46,972 nucleotides of DNA from an uncultured Alphaproteobacteria bacterium (GCA_938083135.1 CALLKY010000134.1:1-46972); one strand, 5' to 3'; positions 16,800 to 26,383 are shown, counted from the stretch's first letter. Numbers and translations are program-made. The notes: generated by a model not told the origin, from the sequence alone.

Positions 16800-18023
16800 T
16801 TACTCCGCCGCTGACCGGGTTTCCGCAGGTGCAGCCGCAACGGTAACGCCATCATCGATCATGCGGGCGATATCGCTTGGGCTGAAGCCGGCCTCACGCA
16901 GCACAGCTTCACCGTCCGAGCCGAGGGCGCCTGGCATGGTGCGAATGCCCGCTGGCGTTTTCTCGAACTTTACGCCTGGGCGAACCAGACGGATGCGGCC
17001 CTCTGTTGGGTGGTCATAATGTTCAAACATGCCAACAGCGTCCAAATGCGGATCATTGGCGAGTTCGCCAAGCAGCGTCGCTTTACCGTGCGGTACATCA
17101 GCAGTTTGTAATGCGGCCAGCAGTGGCTCAGTCGGCCAATCGCGGACGCATTGCGCGACCATTTCATAAAGCTCGCCGATCTTTTCGCTGCGGATTTTGC
17201 CATCGTTGACGCGCGGATCCTCAATCATATCCGGGCGTTCCATCATCTCAAAAAACGCGCGCCATTGCTTGGTATTGTATGGCAATACGCATACAAACCC
17301 GTCTGCCGTGGCATAGGGCCTGCGATATTCCACCATGGCGCGTTCATAGCCGACAGGGCCAAGCGGGGGATCAAATGTCTGGCCAGACTGATGCTCCACC
17401 AGGTTAAATCCAACCATGGATTCCAGCATCGGCACTTCGACCAATTGCCCCTCGCCCGTGCGTTCACGGCTAAACAGCGCTGCCGTCATGGCGTGCACAG
17501 CGAATTGGGAACAAATCTTGTCGCAGACGGACGCTTTGATGAACGCAGGCTCACCGCTCCGGCCACCCTGCATGTCCGCCATGCCTGACAAACCTTGGAT
17601 CACATCATCGTAAGCCGGGCGCTTTGCATAAGGCCCATCCTGGCCAAAACCGACCAATGCGACATAGATGATTTTGGGATTGACTGCCGTAAAATCCTCA
17701 TAGCCAAGGCCCAGGCGTTCCATCGCGGCTGGGCGCACAGAGGTCAACACCGCGTCCGCACCTTCAGCTAGTTTCAACATCGCATCGCGGCCTTCAGGCT
17801 TTTTCAGGTCCAGCACAATGGAGCGCTTATTGCGGTTCGCCATCAGGTAAAAATGGCCCATGCCTGGGTTCTTGAACGGAGAAATGCCGCGAGTGATATC
17901 TCCTTCATGGGACTCGATCTTGATGATTTCCGCACCATAATCACCCAGGATTTGACCGGCATAGGGGCCGAAGCCAACCGTCGTCAGATCAAGTATTTTT
18001 ACGCCGTCCAGCGGTCCAGCCAT
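16800..18023 (-). CDS. class III CoA-transferase (CaiB/BaiF family)
   Basis: A 407-residue protein of normal length. The N-terminus, LDGVKILDLTTVGFGPYAGQILGDYGAEIIKIE, and NRNKRSIVLDLKKPEGRDA are the CaiB/BaiF nucleotide-fold signatures. The catalytic aspartate should be in RPAYDDVIQGLSG. It would move CoA between carboxylic acids through enzyme-bound anhydride intermediates. AAGGA precedes the ATG by about nine bases. It leads a two-gene unit with the phosphotriesterase-like hydrolase, which could supply or use the acid. It is divergent from the SnoaL-def-fmt-truA genes across 133 bases. Confidence 0.93.
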   Translation of the reverse strand: MAGPLDGVKILDLTTVGFGPYAGQILGDYGAEIIKIESHEGDITRGISPFKNPGMGHFYLMANRNKRSIVLDLKKPEGRDAMLKLAEGADAVLTSVRPAAMERLGLGYEDFTAVNPKIIYVALVGFGQDGPYAKRPAYDDVIQGLSGMADMQGGRSGEPAFIKASVCDKICSQFAVHAMTAALFSRERTGEGQLVEVPMLESMVGFNLVEHQSGQTFDPPLGPVGYERAMVEYRRPYATADGFVCVLPYNTKQWRAFFEMMERPDMIEDPRVNDGKIRSEKIGELYEMVAQCVRDWPTEPLLAALQTADVPHGKATLLGELANDPHLDAVGMFEHYDHPTEGRIRLVRPGVKFEKTPAGIRTMPGALGSDGEAVLREAGFSPSDIARMIDDGVTVAAAPAETRSAAE

Positions 18024-18156
18024 TGAATCAATCCTTCATGCAGCAATCTTTGTATTGGGATATTTTTGCATATCGCCGCAACAAGGGGTAGCGCCCCGGT
18101 TGACGGCACCCGTGCAGCATTCCAAAACAGGACTGTTGCACTTAAGGAGCGGACGA

Positions 18157-18543
18157 ATGACGGCGATTGACCGCAAGCAAGCGATGGACGTGTTGAAAGC
18201 CTTCGGCAAGGCGTTCAACAAGGGCGATGCCGAGGGCATTCTGGCCCAGGTCACAGATGATTTTGAATGGCGCATGCATGAAGGCCCAGAGGCACCCGAA
18301 GGTGCGGTCATCAAAGGCCTTGAGGCGACCCGCAAAGCACTGGCTGAGCGCGCCGAGGCTATTGAAACCATGCGCTTTTCCGAAACCGAAGTGCTATTCG
18401 GTGATGACCATATTGTGGGGCGGTTTCGCGCAACCGGTCGTTATACCACTGGTGCGGCAATCGACGTGCGCGGCATCGATATCTACTCGTTCCGAGATGG
18501 CAAAATCTCGGTCAAGGACAGTTACTGGAAAGCGATCCGTTAG
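18157..18543 (+). CDS. SnoaL/NTF2-like small protein
   Basis: A 128-residue single-domain protein. AAGGAG lies about seven bases before ATG 18157; the frame is open further upstream but has no ribosome site. The pattern RKQAMDVLKAFGKAFNKGDAEGILAQVTDDFEWRM, then VIKGLEATRKAL, then IDVRGIDIYSFRDGKISVKDSYWKAIR is the cone-shaped NTF2-like fold of SnoaL-type proteins. These are small isomerases, hydrolases or binding proteins. It sits six bases before def. This is probably shared transcription rather than shared function. Confidence 0.83.
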   Translation: MTAIDRKQAMDVLKAFGKAFNKGDAEGILAQVTDDFEWRMHEGPEAPEGAVIKGLEATRKALAERAEAIETMRFSETEVLFGDDHIVGRFRATGRYTTGAAIDVRGIDIYSFRDGKISVKDSYWKAIR

Positions 18544-18549
18544 AAGCCA

Positions 18550-19083
18550 ATGAGCGTACTGCCAATTGTAATCGCGCCCGACCGGCGCCTGAAATTTCGC
18601 TGCAAGCCCGTGGATGCCGTCAATGATAGCGTCCGGGAAAAGCTCACCGACATGCTGGCGACGATGTATGACGCGCCCGGCATCGGCCTCGCCGCACCGC
18701 AAGTTGGTGACGAGCGGCGCTTGATTGTGATCGATGTCGCCCGTGAGGATGACCTGCCGGAACCCATGCAAATCGTCAACCCAGAAATCCTCTGGGCGTC
18801 AGACGAGAAATGCATCATGAACGAAGGCTGCCTGTCGATCCCAGATGTCTATTACGACGTCAAACGGCCCGAGCGGGTGCGCGTCAAATATCTGGATGAG
18901 AAAGGCGCTGCACAAGAGATTGAAGCGGACGGCCTGCTCGCCCGCTGCCTACAGCACGAGATTGACCATCTGGACGGCGTGCTGTTCATTGACCACATCT
19001 CGCTTCTCAAGCGGAATATGGCGCTCTCCAAAATGAAGAAGCTGAAAGCCGGAGAGGCGCGCAATCGCCCGGTCAAGGGCTGA
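18550..19083 (+). CDS. def: peptide deformylase
   Basis: A 177-residue enzyme that removes the formyl group from new proteins. All three family motifs are present: [10 protein letters not shown] (44-53), EGCLSIP with the metal-ligand C94, and QHEIDHLDG with H136, E137 and H140. Length is normal. It is followed after four bases by fmt, the classic def-fmt pair in which one enzyme adds and the other removes the formyl group. Confidence 0.98.
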   Translation: MSVLPIVIAPDRRLKFRCKPVDAVNDSVREKLTDMLATMYDAPGIGLAAPQVGDERRLIVIDVAREDDLPEPMQIVNPEILWASDEKCIMNEGCLSIPDVYYDVKRPERVRVKYLDEKGAAQEIEADGLLARCLQHEIDHLDGVLFIDHISLLKRNMALSKMKKLKAGEARNRPVKG

Positions 19084-19087
19084 TCCG

Positions 19088-20020
19088 GTGAGCGCGCTCC
19101 GCCTCGCGTTTATGGGCACACCAGATTTCTCAGTCCCCGCGCTTGCGGCACTGTTGGACGCTGGGCACGACGTGGTGGCCATCTACAGCCAACCACCGCG
19201 CCCATCTGGCCGGGGCCAAAAGCTAAAGCCATCACCGGTACATGCGTTTGCGGAAACCAAAGGCATAGACGTGCGGACGCCGAAGTCGCTGCGGAATGTA
19301 GAAGCGCAGGCAGCGTTTGCAGCGCTCAATCTCGATGCTGCAGTGGTTGTCGCCTATGGGCTGATCCTGCCAGAGCCCATTTTGGCCGCGCCCAGGCTTG
19401 GATGCGTCAATATTCATGCCTCCTTACTGCCACGCTGGCGGGGCGCTGCGCCGATCCAACGGGCAATCATGGCCGGTGATGAAGACGCTGGCGTCGTGAC
19501 CATGCTGATGGATATTGGCCTCGACACTGGCCCGATGCTGATGACCGAACGAACACCAATCACATCCAGTACGACAGGCGGCGACTTGCATGATGCGCTG
19601 TCCGATATCGGCGCGCGGCTGATTGTGCCGACGCTTGCCGGATTGGATACTGGGGCGTTGAGGCCGGTTAAACAGCCGGAGGATGGCGTCACCTATGCCA
19701 ATAAGCTATCCCGCGCCGATGGCCTGCTCGACTGGCGGCGGCCAGCTTTGGAATTGGAGCGCACGATCCGCGCGCTCTCGCCCCAGCCCCGTGCCTGGTT
19801 CCCCTATGAAACCGCAATGATCAAGACTGGCGCAGCCACTTTGGAAGCCGCGACTGGCACCCCCGGAACTGTCCTTGATGACCGGCTGCTGATTGCCTGC
19901 GGTGACGGCGCGCTTCGTCTGACCATGGTTCAGCGGCCCGGTAAGGCCATGACAGACGCGGACGCTTTCCTGCGCGGATTCAGTATCCCCAAAGGCACCA
20001 TTCTGCCGGTTGGCGCATAA
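19088..20020 (+). CDS. fmt: methionyl-tRNA formyltransferase
   Basis: A 310-residue enzyme that formylates initiator Met-tRNA with 10-formyl-tetrahydrofolate. The N-terminus [18 protein letters not shown], the folate-site segment [18 protein letters not shown] and the D-x-G-x motif in [13 protein letters not shown] are all typical. The C-terminal beta-barrel carries LSPQPRAWF. The start is GTG 19088, four bases after the def stop. Order and spacing suggest one transcript with def and truA. Confidence 0.97.
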   Translation: MSALRLAFMGTPDFSVPALAALLDAGHDVVAIYSQPPRPSGRGQKLKPSPVHAFAETKGIDVRTPKSLRNVEAQAAFAALNLDAAVVVAYGLILPEPILAAPRLGCVNIHASLLPRWRGAAPIQRAIMAGDEDAGVVTMLMDIGLDTGPMLMTERTPITSSTTGGDLHDALSDIGARLIVPTLAGLDTGALRPVKQPEDGVTYANKLSRADGLLDWRRPALELERTIRALSPQPRAWFPYETAMIKTGAATLEAATGTPGTVLDDRLLIACGDGALRLTMVQRPGKAMTDADAFLRGFSIPKGTILPVGA

Positions 20021-20076
20021 CGCACCATGAGCCAGCTGCCAATCAATGCGCTCCCGCCTCAGGCCAGTAGCTAGCG

Positions 20077-20826
20077 ATGCCCCGCTATCGGATTACCCTT
20101 GAATATGACGGCGGTGGATTTGTCGGCTGGCAACGGCAGATAACCGGCATGTCCGTCCAGCAGGCGCTGGAAGAGGCGATCCTTAAATTATCCGGCGACA
20201 CCGTCAGGGTGTGGGGCGCCGGGCGCACGGATTCTGGCGTGCATGCATTGGCCCAGGTGGCGCATTTTGATTTGGCGGCACCACAGCCGCTGAAGGCCAT
20301 CAAGGACGCCTTGAACTTTCATGTCCGCCCGCACCCTGTCGCGGTGATCCATGCAGTGGAAGCAAAACCAGGTTTCGACGCGCGCTTCTCTGCGATCCAG
20401 CGCACATATCGCTATCGCATCCTAAACCGGAGTGCGCCCGCGATCCTGGACAGAGGAAAGGTCTGGTTCGTCAGGCATCCGTTGGATGTGGCACCAATGC
20501 AGGAAGCAGCGAGCCGGTTGGTCGGCCATCATGATTTCTCAAGCTTCCGCGCCATTAAGTGCCAGGCAAATTCACCAGAGCGCACGATGGATGTGCTCCG
20601 CGTTTCGCAGCATGGCGACGAAATATGGATCGAGGCTGAAGCCCGGTCCTTCCTGCACAACCAAATTCGGATCATCACCGGCACCCTCGCCCGCGTCGGC
20701 GACGGCGCATGGACGCCAGATGACGTATCCGCCGCATTGGCAGCAAGGCATAGAGCCGCGGCGGGACCAACGGCCCCGCCGGACGGTCTCTATCTCACCA
20801 GCGTCGGATATCCAGACGACGCTTAG
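20077..20826 (+). CDS. truA: tRNA pseudouridine(38-40) synthase
   Basis: A 249-residue enzyme with the catalytic aspartate in GAGRTDSGVHALAQ (D52), the N-terminal RITLEYDGGGFVGWQRQ and the C-terminal RSFLHNQIRIITGTL, all typical of TruA. It modifies U38-40 in the anticodon stem. The 56 bases after fmt hold a 15-codon frame (20027-20074), probably without meaning. Its TAG stop (20824-20826) overlaps the stop of the convergent protease gene, so the two transcripts meet with no spare bases. Confidence 0.97.
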   Translation: MPRYRITLEYDGGGFVGWQRQITGMSVQQALEEAILKLSGDTVRVWGAGRTDSGVHALAQVAHFDLAAPQPLKAIKDALNFHVRPHPVAVIHAVEAKPGFDARFSAIQRTYRYRILNRSAPAILDRGKVWFVRHPLDVAPMQEAASRLVGHHDFSSFRAIKCQANSPERTMDVLRVSQHGDEIWIEAEARSFLHNQIRIITGTLARVGDGAWTPDDVSAALAARHRAAAGPTAPPDGLYLTSVGYPDDA

Positions 20827-22319
20827 CGATCGCTGATGATTTTAACTGTCGAGCCGACCTTCAATGGCTCTGTTTGCGATACGCCGTTCAGCAGCATAAA
20901 GCGCTCCAAAGCGAACTTTTTCACTGCCATCCGGTTTGCAATTCGCGTGACCGTATCGCCAGACCGCACGCGGTAGATTCGGATGCGCAGCGGGCCAAGA
21001 TCACGCCTCTCCCGCGCCGTCAGGTGGCGGAAAGAATAGGTCGTGCGACGGAAATCATCCCGCAGACGGCTGGTCATGTTGGGTGGTGACAGGAACTGCA
21101 TCCGGAACGTGCTGCCATCCTCACCACGAATTGCGAGCAGGCGGACATCCATGGTCTTGCCGTTGATATTACCCCGCGTTGTGGCCGTACCCGCTTCAAG
21201 GCCGTTCACCCTAATTGCCTCAACCCCAGACAATCGGGCCGACTTGGCCCAGGTCTGGCGAATATAATCCGCCATTGAGCCACCATAGTTTTTAGGCCCA
21301 CCATCAAAAACAATGATCGAACCACCCGGTCCGAAAGCGGTTACGTTTTTAGCGGAATTAAACAGGGTGAAGCTGTCCGGCACTTCATAACGGATGTTCA
21401 GCTTTTCATGGGCGAACACACCATCGCGCGCATAGCCCTGGTCAGGAGGATCACCCCAAATCATGCCGTCGATTTTAGAAAAATAGACGTCGCGGGCTTC
21501 AATTGGGTTCTGTACTCGCACTTTGGAAGCAAGGCCGCGTGCACGCGCGACACGTTCTTGTGTCGGAGGATGCGTATCTAGGTATGAGGTACCGCGCGGT
21601 GTTTGCCCCCGCAGTTTCGCCATCAAATTCTTCTCTTGGTTCAGCTTCGCGAGGAAGCCGGACATGCCGTAGGGGTCAAAGCCAACGCGGCCCGTATACC
21701 GGACACCCAGCGTATCCGCTTCATATTCCTGACCACGGCTATATGAGGCCACATACCCTTGCGCACCAATACCAGCGAGTTGCCCAGCCGCCCGCCCGAC
21801 TTGGGCACCGCCGAGCACTGCCCCAAGAACCTGCGCGCCAACGACGCCAACCGTCGCCAGCGTACCTTGAGCGGACCGCTGTGCACCGTGCCGGGCCGTT
21901 ACATGGCCAATTTCATGGCCGATAACCGCCGCTAGCTGCGCTTCATTCTCTGCCAATGAGAGCAGCCCGCGGGTCACATAGACATACCCGCCCGGCAACG
22001 CGAAAGCGTTAGTGACGTCGCTATCGAGCAGCGTAAACGTCCATTTGATATTTGGCAGCTCAGAACTTGCGGCTAAAACATCGCCCAGAGACTTCACATA
22101 AGCCTGAAGTTCACGGTCGCCATAAGCCCCGCCAAACTGCTGCAGAATTTTGGGGTGGTTTTCGTCCCCGATGCGTTTTTCATCCGCTTGGGACATGAAC
22201 ACGACATCTTCGCCGCCTGTCGCCGGATTGGTGGAACACCCTGCTACCGCAGCGCCAATCGCAACGGCGGACAATGCAGCAGCCAAATGGCGGCGTAATG
22301 GGGATGTTTCTGTCTTCAT
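20823..22319 (-). CDS. M48 metalloprotease lipoprotein with C-terminal LysM domain
   Basis: A 498-residue protein. The start is set at 22319 because that ATG overlaps the previous gene's stop (ATGA) and begins a lipoprotein signal, HLAAALSAVAIGAAVAGC, with the lipid cysteine at 28. The zinc site is HEIGH (135-139), with a second-site EYEADTLG further on. About residues 452-496 form a LysM domain (YRVRSGDTVTRIAN...LNGV). The domain order resembles periplasmic BepA/YfgC-like outer-membrane quality-control proteases, but with LysM in place of TPR repeats. It is coupled to the SNase-like gene and convergent to truA. Confidence 0.9.
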   Translation of the reverse strand: MKTETSPLRRHLAAALSAVAIGAAVAGCSTNPATGGEDVVFMSQADEKRIGDENHPKILQQFGGAYGDRELQAYVKSLGDVLAASSELPNIKWTFTLLDSDVTNAFALPGGYVYVTRGLLSLAENEAQLAAVIGHEIGHVTARHGAQRSAQGTLATVGVVGAQVLGAVLGGAQVGRAAGQLAGIGAQGYVASYSRGQEYEADTLGVRYTGRVGFDPYGMSGFLAKLNQEKNLMAKLRGQTPRGTSYLDTHPPTQERVARARGLASKVRVQNPIEARDVYFSKIDGMIWGDPPDQGYARDGVFAHEKLNIRYEVPDSFTLFNSAKNVTAFGPGGSIIVFDGGPKNYGGSMADYIRQTWAKSARLSGVEAIRVNGLEAGTATTRGNINGKTMDVRLLAIRGEDGSTFRMQFLSPPNMTSRLRDDFRRTTYSFRHLTARERRDLGPLRIRIYRVRSGDTVTRIANRMAVKKFALERFMLLNGVSQTEPLKVGSTVKIISDR

Positions 22320-23074
22320 GGGTCTAGCGCCTCTATCTGCTGCGGACAGGTAATATCTAGCATGGGACCGTTTCTCCATACCAACCAACCTCTAACCAGC
22401 AATTTCCGTTCCAACAAAGCATCGAAGCCCAGATTGGCTTTGTCCAGCCGTCGGGCGGACGATTTGGTCGCCCTAAGTGTGAAATCCTGGCGCCAGTCTT
22501 TGTCGAAATTAAGGTAACGCACGTTCCGACCACCCCCGCTTTCAAAGGGCATGCCCGCTACCAACACAAATCCACGCGCTTTGATTGGCTGCACAGCATC
22601 ACGAACCTGATAGACGCCAATCCGCCAAAGGCCCCGCCGCGCCGTCCGCGCGCTGGCTTCGGCATCGCGTAACAATTTGAGACGCCCTGGGTCACCGAGC
22701 GGGCAAGGACCAATGCGCGCCAAGCCTTCCTGCAGCATCCGTTCCTGAAGCCAAACGCCAGACCCCTGAAGATGCACATCGGCTGGAATGCGGTTCCATC
22801 GGTCCGCTACCTCCAACAACGGGGTTAGCCGTGCAGTCTGGCCAACGGCACTTTCGATCATGCGGGCAAGTGCGGCTGCTGCAATTTTATCTGCCGCAGA
22901 ACGCCCACCATCATCATCTGGATTCGGTGCCAACAGGCCATCGAGCAGAACAATTCTCCCATCGGCCATCCGCAGCGTTACAGCATCCTCTGCAGCGCTA
23001 ACCCGGAGAGGCTCCGCCCCCGCCGGAAAGCGTAATCCAAATAGAATGAGCAAGATGGCTAGCGAGAGGCGCAT
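22316..23074 (-). CDS. secreted SNase-like (thermonuclease fold) protein
   Basis: A 252-residue protein with a signal peptide (RLSLAILLILFGLRFPAGA). It has an OB-fold nuclease-like region: VTLRMADGRIVLLDGLLAPN, then VWLQERMLQEGLARIG, then LLRDAEASARTARRGLWR. The last two are typical of staphylococcal-nuclease homologues. The canonical Arg/Glu active-site set is not fully clear, so activity is uncertain. A further about 90 residues follow, in which GFVLVAG may be a repeat of the fold. The stop overlaps the M48 protease ATG by four bases, tying the two envelope proteins together. Confidence 0.78.
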   Translation of the reverse strand: MRLSLAILLILFGLRFPAGAEPLRVSAAEDAVTLRMADGRIVLLDGLLAPNPDDDGGRSAADKIAAAALARMIESAVGQTARLTPLLEVADRWNRIPADVHLQGSGVWLQERMLQEGLARIGPCPLGDPGRLKLLRDAEASARTARRGLWRIGVYQVRDAVQPIKARGFVLVAGMPFESGGGRNVRYLNFDKDWRQDFTLRATKSSARRLDKANLGFDALLERKLLVRGWLVWRNGPMLDITCPQQIEALDP

Positions 23075-23122
23075 GCAATCGTTTATACCTTTTTGAATTC
23101 ACTTTGAGAGTATGTTTCGCCA

Positions 23123-24094
23123 ATGCCCTCCTCCCGCCACCTCCGCGCTGAATTGTTCGCCCCCTTTGACGCGAACAATGCTGGCTATCTGAACGTTGGA
23201 AATGGCCATCGCTTGTGGTGGGAAGAATCAGGGTCCCCGGATGGCCTGCCGGTCGTGTTTCTGCATGGCGGCCCTGGGGCCGGATGCTCGCCTGCTTATC
23301 GGCGCTTCTTTGACCCGCAATCTTACCGCGTTATCCTGTTTGATCAGCGCGGCAGCGGTCGTTCAAAACCCTATGCCTCGACCGACCACAACGATACCCA
23401 AAGCCTGATTGAAGACATTGAAGCGCTCCGCGAGCATCTCGGCGTTGAGCGCTGGTTGGTATTTGGTGGCTCTTGGGGATCAACCCTGGCGCTGGCCTAT
23501 GGCGAGGCTCATCCGGAGCGTTGCCTTGGGTTCATTCTGCGCGGCATCTTCCTTGGCGGTGGCGAAGAGGTTGATTGGTTCTTGAACGGCATGGGCCGCG
23601 TATTCCCGGAAGCGCATCGCCAGTTGGCAGAGCATATTCCTGCCGCCGAACGCAGCGACTTACTCTCCGCATATATTCGCCGCTTGAACAGCACGGACCG
23701 GCAAACAGCAATCAACGCCGCCCGTATCTGGAGCCGCTATGAGTCTATGTGCTCGACGCTGCGTCCCTCAGAAATGCCGTCATTTAATGATGGTGAAGGA
23801 TTGCTGGCGATTGCACGGATTGAGGCGCATTACTTTATGCACCGGCTTTTCCTGGAAGATGACCAGCTCATCCGGGATATCGACAGAATCCGCCACCTGC
23901 CCTGCACCATTGTTCAAGGGCGCTATGACATGATTTGCCCAAGCGTCAGTGCCGAGCGGTTAGCGCGCGCATGGCCCGGCAGCCGCTACAATGTCGTAGA
24001 TGATGCAGGCCATTCTGCCATGGAGCCCGGCATTCGTGCTGCCCTGGTCCGGGCAACAGAAGCATTCAAAACCCGTGTCAGTGTCGCTGCATGA
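23123..24094 (+). CDS. pip: proline iminopeptidase (S33 family)
   Basis: A 323-residue alpha/beta-hydrolase. HGGPGAGCSP (oxyanion region, 48-57), DQRGSGRSKP and GGSWGSTLALAY with nucleophile S117 are the proline iminopeptidase signatures. The acid/base residues are in QGRYDMICP and DDAGHSAME. It removes N-terminal proline from peptides in the cytoplasm. The gene is divergent from the SNase-like gene (48 bases) and its stop overlaps the start of the phosphatase gene (ATGA). Confidence 0.94.
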   Translation: MPSSRHLRAELFAPFDANNAGYLNVGNGHRLWWEESGSPDGLPVVFLHGGPGAGCSPAYRRFFDPQSYRVILFDQRGSGRSKPYASTDHNDTQSLIEDIEALREHLGVERWLVFGGSWGSTLALAYGEAHPERCLGFILRGIFLGGGEEVDWFLNGMGRVFPEAHRQLAEHIPAAERSDLLSAYIRRLNSTDRQTAINAARIWSRYESMCSTLRPSEMPSFNDGEGLLAIARIEAHYFMHRLFLEDDQLIRDIDRIRHLPCTIVQGRYDMICPSVSAERLARAWPGSRYNVVDDAGHSAMEPGIRAALVRATEAFKTRVSVAA

Positions 24095-24822
24095 ATGCGT
24101 CACTGCCGCCGCGCGCGCCAGACGGCCATATCGTCTACGCCATCGGTGATTTGCATGGCCGGTCAGACCTGCTTGAGCGCATGCTCATTCGCATTCAAGA
24201 AGACGCAGCCGTCCGCCCAGCCGAAAAACGCACAATTGTGTATCTGGGTGACTATGTGGACCGGGGCCATGATGCGCGGGGCGTGATTGAACGCCTGATC
24301 GAAGGCCCACCAGACGGTTTCGAACAAGTCTGCCTGATGGGCCACCATGAATCCTGGCTGCTGGACTTCCTAGAGAGCGCCCATGCTGGGGCGGGCTGGT
24401 TCATGAATGGCGGCGTCGCCACATTAGCCAGCTATGGTGTGCCCTTCAGCCATGGCGGCAATCGCATGGACAGGCTGGAGGATGCCCGCGCCGCCTTCGC
24501 CGAAGCGCTACCGCCGCAGCATTTTTCGTTCCTGGATGGCCTGCACTATTTGTGGCGGGCTGGCGATTACGTGTTCGTCCACGCAGGAGTGCGCCCAGGT
24601 GTGTCACTGGGCGATCAGGACCCGGAAGATATGGTCTGGATCAGGGATGAATTCCTGGAATCTTCAGCCGATTTCGGCGCTGTGATCGTGCATGGACACA
24701 CCATCCGCGATTACCCAGAAGAACGGCCAAACCGCATCGGCATAGACACTGGTGCGTTCGCCACTGGCTGCTTGACGTGCCTCTGCCTTGATGGCGAAAA
24801 GCGCGACTTTATCCAGACTTAG
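24091..24822 (+). CDS. PPP-family metallophosphatase
   Basis: A 243-residue protein with the PPP motif set in order: AIGDLHGR (19-24 core), LGDYVDRG, GHHES (in place of the more usual GNHE) and, late in the protein, VIVHGHTI. These bind two metal ions and catalyse phosphate-ester hydrolysis, as in bacterial Ser/Thr phosphatases and diadenosine tetraphosphatase relatives. The substrate cannot be settled. It is translationally coupled to the iminopeptidase gene by ATGA. Both are plus-strand and convergent to the LLM oxidoreductase gene. Confidence 0.88.
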   Translation: MNASLPPRAPDGHIVYAIGDLHGRSDLLERMLIRIQEDAAVRPAEKRTIVYLGDYVDRGHDARGVIERLIEGPPDGFEQVCLMGHHESWLLDFLESAHAGAGWFMNGGVATLASYGVPFSHGGNRMDRLEDARAAFAEALPPQHFSFLDGLHYLWRAGDYVFVHAGVRPGVSLGDQDPEDMVWIRDEFLESSADFGAVIVHGHTIRDYPEERPNRIGIDTGAFATGCLTCLCLDGEKRDFIQT

Positions 24823-24831
24823 CAGCGCCCT

Positions 24832-25731
24832 CTAACCAACCAGCTGGCGGACCTCGCCTGCAATCAATTCGATCATCTCCATATGTGCCGATTTCTCACG
24901 GCTGCCCAGCGAAAGCACGACTTCATGAATGCCGGCGTCCCCATAGGCACCGATCGTGTCCGCCATATCCTGGGCCGCACCTTTCAGGCTGGTATGGTCG
25001 TCTGGCGCTCGGCCAGACGCCTTCATGTCCATCCCGACAGGCAGGCTGATCGAAATGTGCAGATCGGTGATATCCCGACCGGCCGCATCCATCATTTCAC
25101 CAAGGTCTGCCATGGCTTCACGGATTTGGCCCGGCGTTTTACGAAGTGCGTGCCAGCCATCGCCAAACCGCGCGGTCCGTCTGAGCGCCGCTTTACTACC
25201 GCCGCCAACTAAGATTGGCGGATAGGGTTTCTGTTTGGGTTTTGGTGAGAATTTTTGGCCGGAATATGTGTAGAAAGGCCCCGAATATTCCGGTGTTTCC
25301 TGGGTCCAAAGCGCTTGTAGCGCGCCAAGCAAATCATCCGTGCGCCGACCACGCGTTTTGAAATCCACGCCGAGATTTTCAAACTCATCCTCAGTCATCG
25401 CAACGCCGATCCCCAGGCTGACACGCCCGTTGGAAAGATGATCCAGCGTCGCCACGGTTTTGCCAAGCCGGGGCGGGTCGTGCCATGGCAGCACCAGAAC
25501 CGAGGTGCCGAGCCGAACCTTTGATGTCACGGCTGCAACGGCGGTCAGGATCGTCAGGGGCTCAAAATACGGGCGATTATCCAGCCGTTCCGCGATGTAT
25601 GAGGAGTGGAACAAATGCTCACTCGCCCAAACGCTGTCGAAGCCCTTCTGTTCCGCCAGTGCCGCCAAATCAACCAGCGCATGGACGTTCTCAAAGCCTT
25701 GGTTGCTTGGAATACTGTACCCAAATTTCAT
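24832..25731 (-). CDS. LLM-class flavin/F420-dependent oxidoreductase
   Basis: A 299-residue TIM-barrel protein of the luciferase-like monooxygenase group: ALAEQKGFDSVWASEHLF, VRLGTSVLVLPWHDPPRLGKTVATLDHLSNGRVSLGIG and PPILVGGGSKAALRRTARFGDGW. The sequence type is that usually annotated as F420-dependent, but FMN is possible. It is the last gene of a tight minus-strand operon (gaps of 6 and 10 bases) after an acyl-CoA ligase and a glutathione transferase. This suggests a role in breakdown of an organic acid. Confidence 0.88.
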   Translation of the reverse strand: MKFGYSIPSNQGFENVHALVDLAALAEQKGFDSVWASEHLFHSSYIAERLDNRPYFEPLTILTAVAAVTSKVRLGTSVLVLPWHDPPRLGKTVATLDHLSNGRVSLGIGVAMTEDEFENLGVDFKTRGRRTDDLLGALQALWTQETPEYSGPFYTYSGQKFSPKPKQKPYPPILVGGGSKAALRRTARFGDGWHALRKTPGQIREAMADLGEMMDAAGRDITDLHISISLPVGMDMKASGRAPDDHTSLKGAAQDMADTIGAYGDAGIHEVVLSLGSREKSAHMEMIELIAGEVRQLVG

Positions 25732-25741
25732 TGTTCAATCC

Positions 25742-26377
25742 TTAGATAACGCTCGCGGCTATTGCTTGGGGCACTGGCTTTGTCGCCGCAAAAGATGGTC
25801 TTGCTGCAAGCCGGTCTACAGCGGTGGCCAATGCCGGATGCGCTGGCCGCCAAAGATAGCTTGGAAAGCGGACATCCAGATACAGCATCACCGTTCCGAC
25901 AGCGATGTCTGCAATTGTAAACTGGTCGCCAACGCAAAATCCATTTGCTGGAACATGGAGCGCCATATCCGCGACGCCGCCATCAATCTTGCGCATCTGG
26001 CGGTCCATCCACGGCTGACTCTGCTTTGAAGCTTCGCGCATGGTTTCAAAGAAATATAGCACGAAGGCATCACACACACCGTCCGCCACCACTTCAAAAC
26101 GCCGTGCCGCAAGGCGTTGATCAGGATCGGCTGGATGAAGTGCGGGCGTCGGGTATTTTGCCTCCAGCCATTCAAGGATGAAGTCACTCTCGAACACGGT
26201 TTGACCGTCATCCAGGATCAAAACCGGTAGCTTCTCCAGCGGATTGTATGCAGGCGTTGCGGTTCCTTCATTCCAAGGAACTTCCGTCATCAATTCGAAG
26301 TCCAACCCCTTTTCCGCCAGCGCAATGCGTACTTTGCGAGCATAGGGGCTGGGGGTGGCGCTCAATAACTTCATCAT
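25742..26377 (-). CDS. glutathione S-transferase
   Basis: A 211-residue cytosolic-type GST. The thioredoxin-like N-terminal domain has SATPSPYARKVRIALAEKGL, with the catalytic-region Ser/Tyr near the start, then NPLEKLPVLILDDGQTVFESDFILEWLE with the cis-proline and the glutathione-binding E-S pair. An all-helical C-terminal domain follows. It conjugates glutathione to electrophiles or acts as a glutathione-dependent isomerase. It sits six bases from the acyl-CoA ligase stop and ten from the LLM oxidoreductase start. The first two codons are both ATG, so the exact start is uncertain by one residue. Confidence 0.92.
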   Translation of the reverse strand: MMKLLSATPSPYARKVRIALAEKGLDFELMTEVPWNEGTATPAYNPLEKLPVLILDDGQTVFESDFILEWLEAKYPTPALHPADPDQRLAARRFEVVADGVCDAFVLYFFETMREASKQSQPWMDRQMRKIDGGVADMALHVPANGFCVGDQFTIADIAVGTVMLYLDVRFPSYLWRPAHPALATAVDRLAARPSFAATKPVPQAIAASVI

Positions 26378-26383
26378 CGCAGC

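Noticed and set aside
20027-20074. A 15-codon frame between fmt and truA
   Set aside because: No ribosome site, and the sequence gives no sign of a leader peptide.
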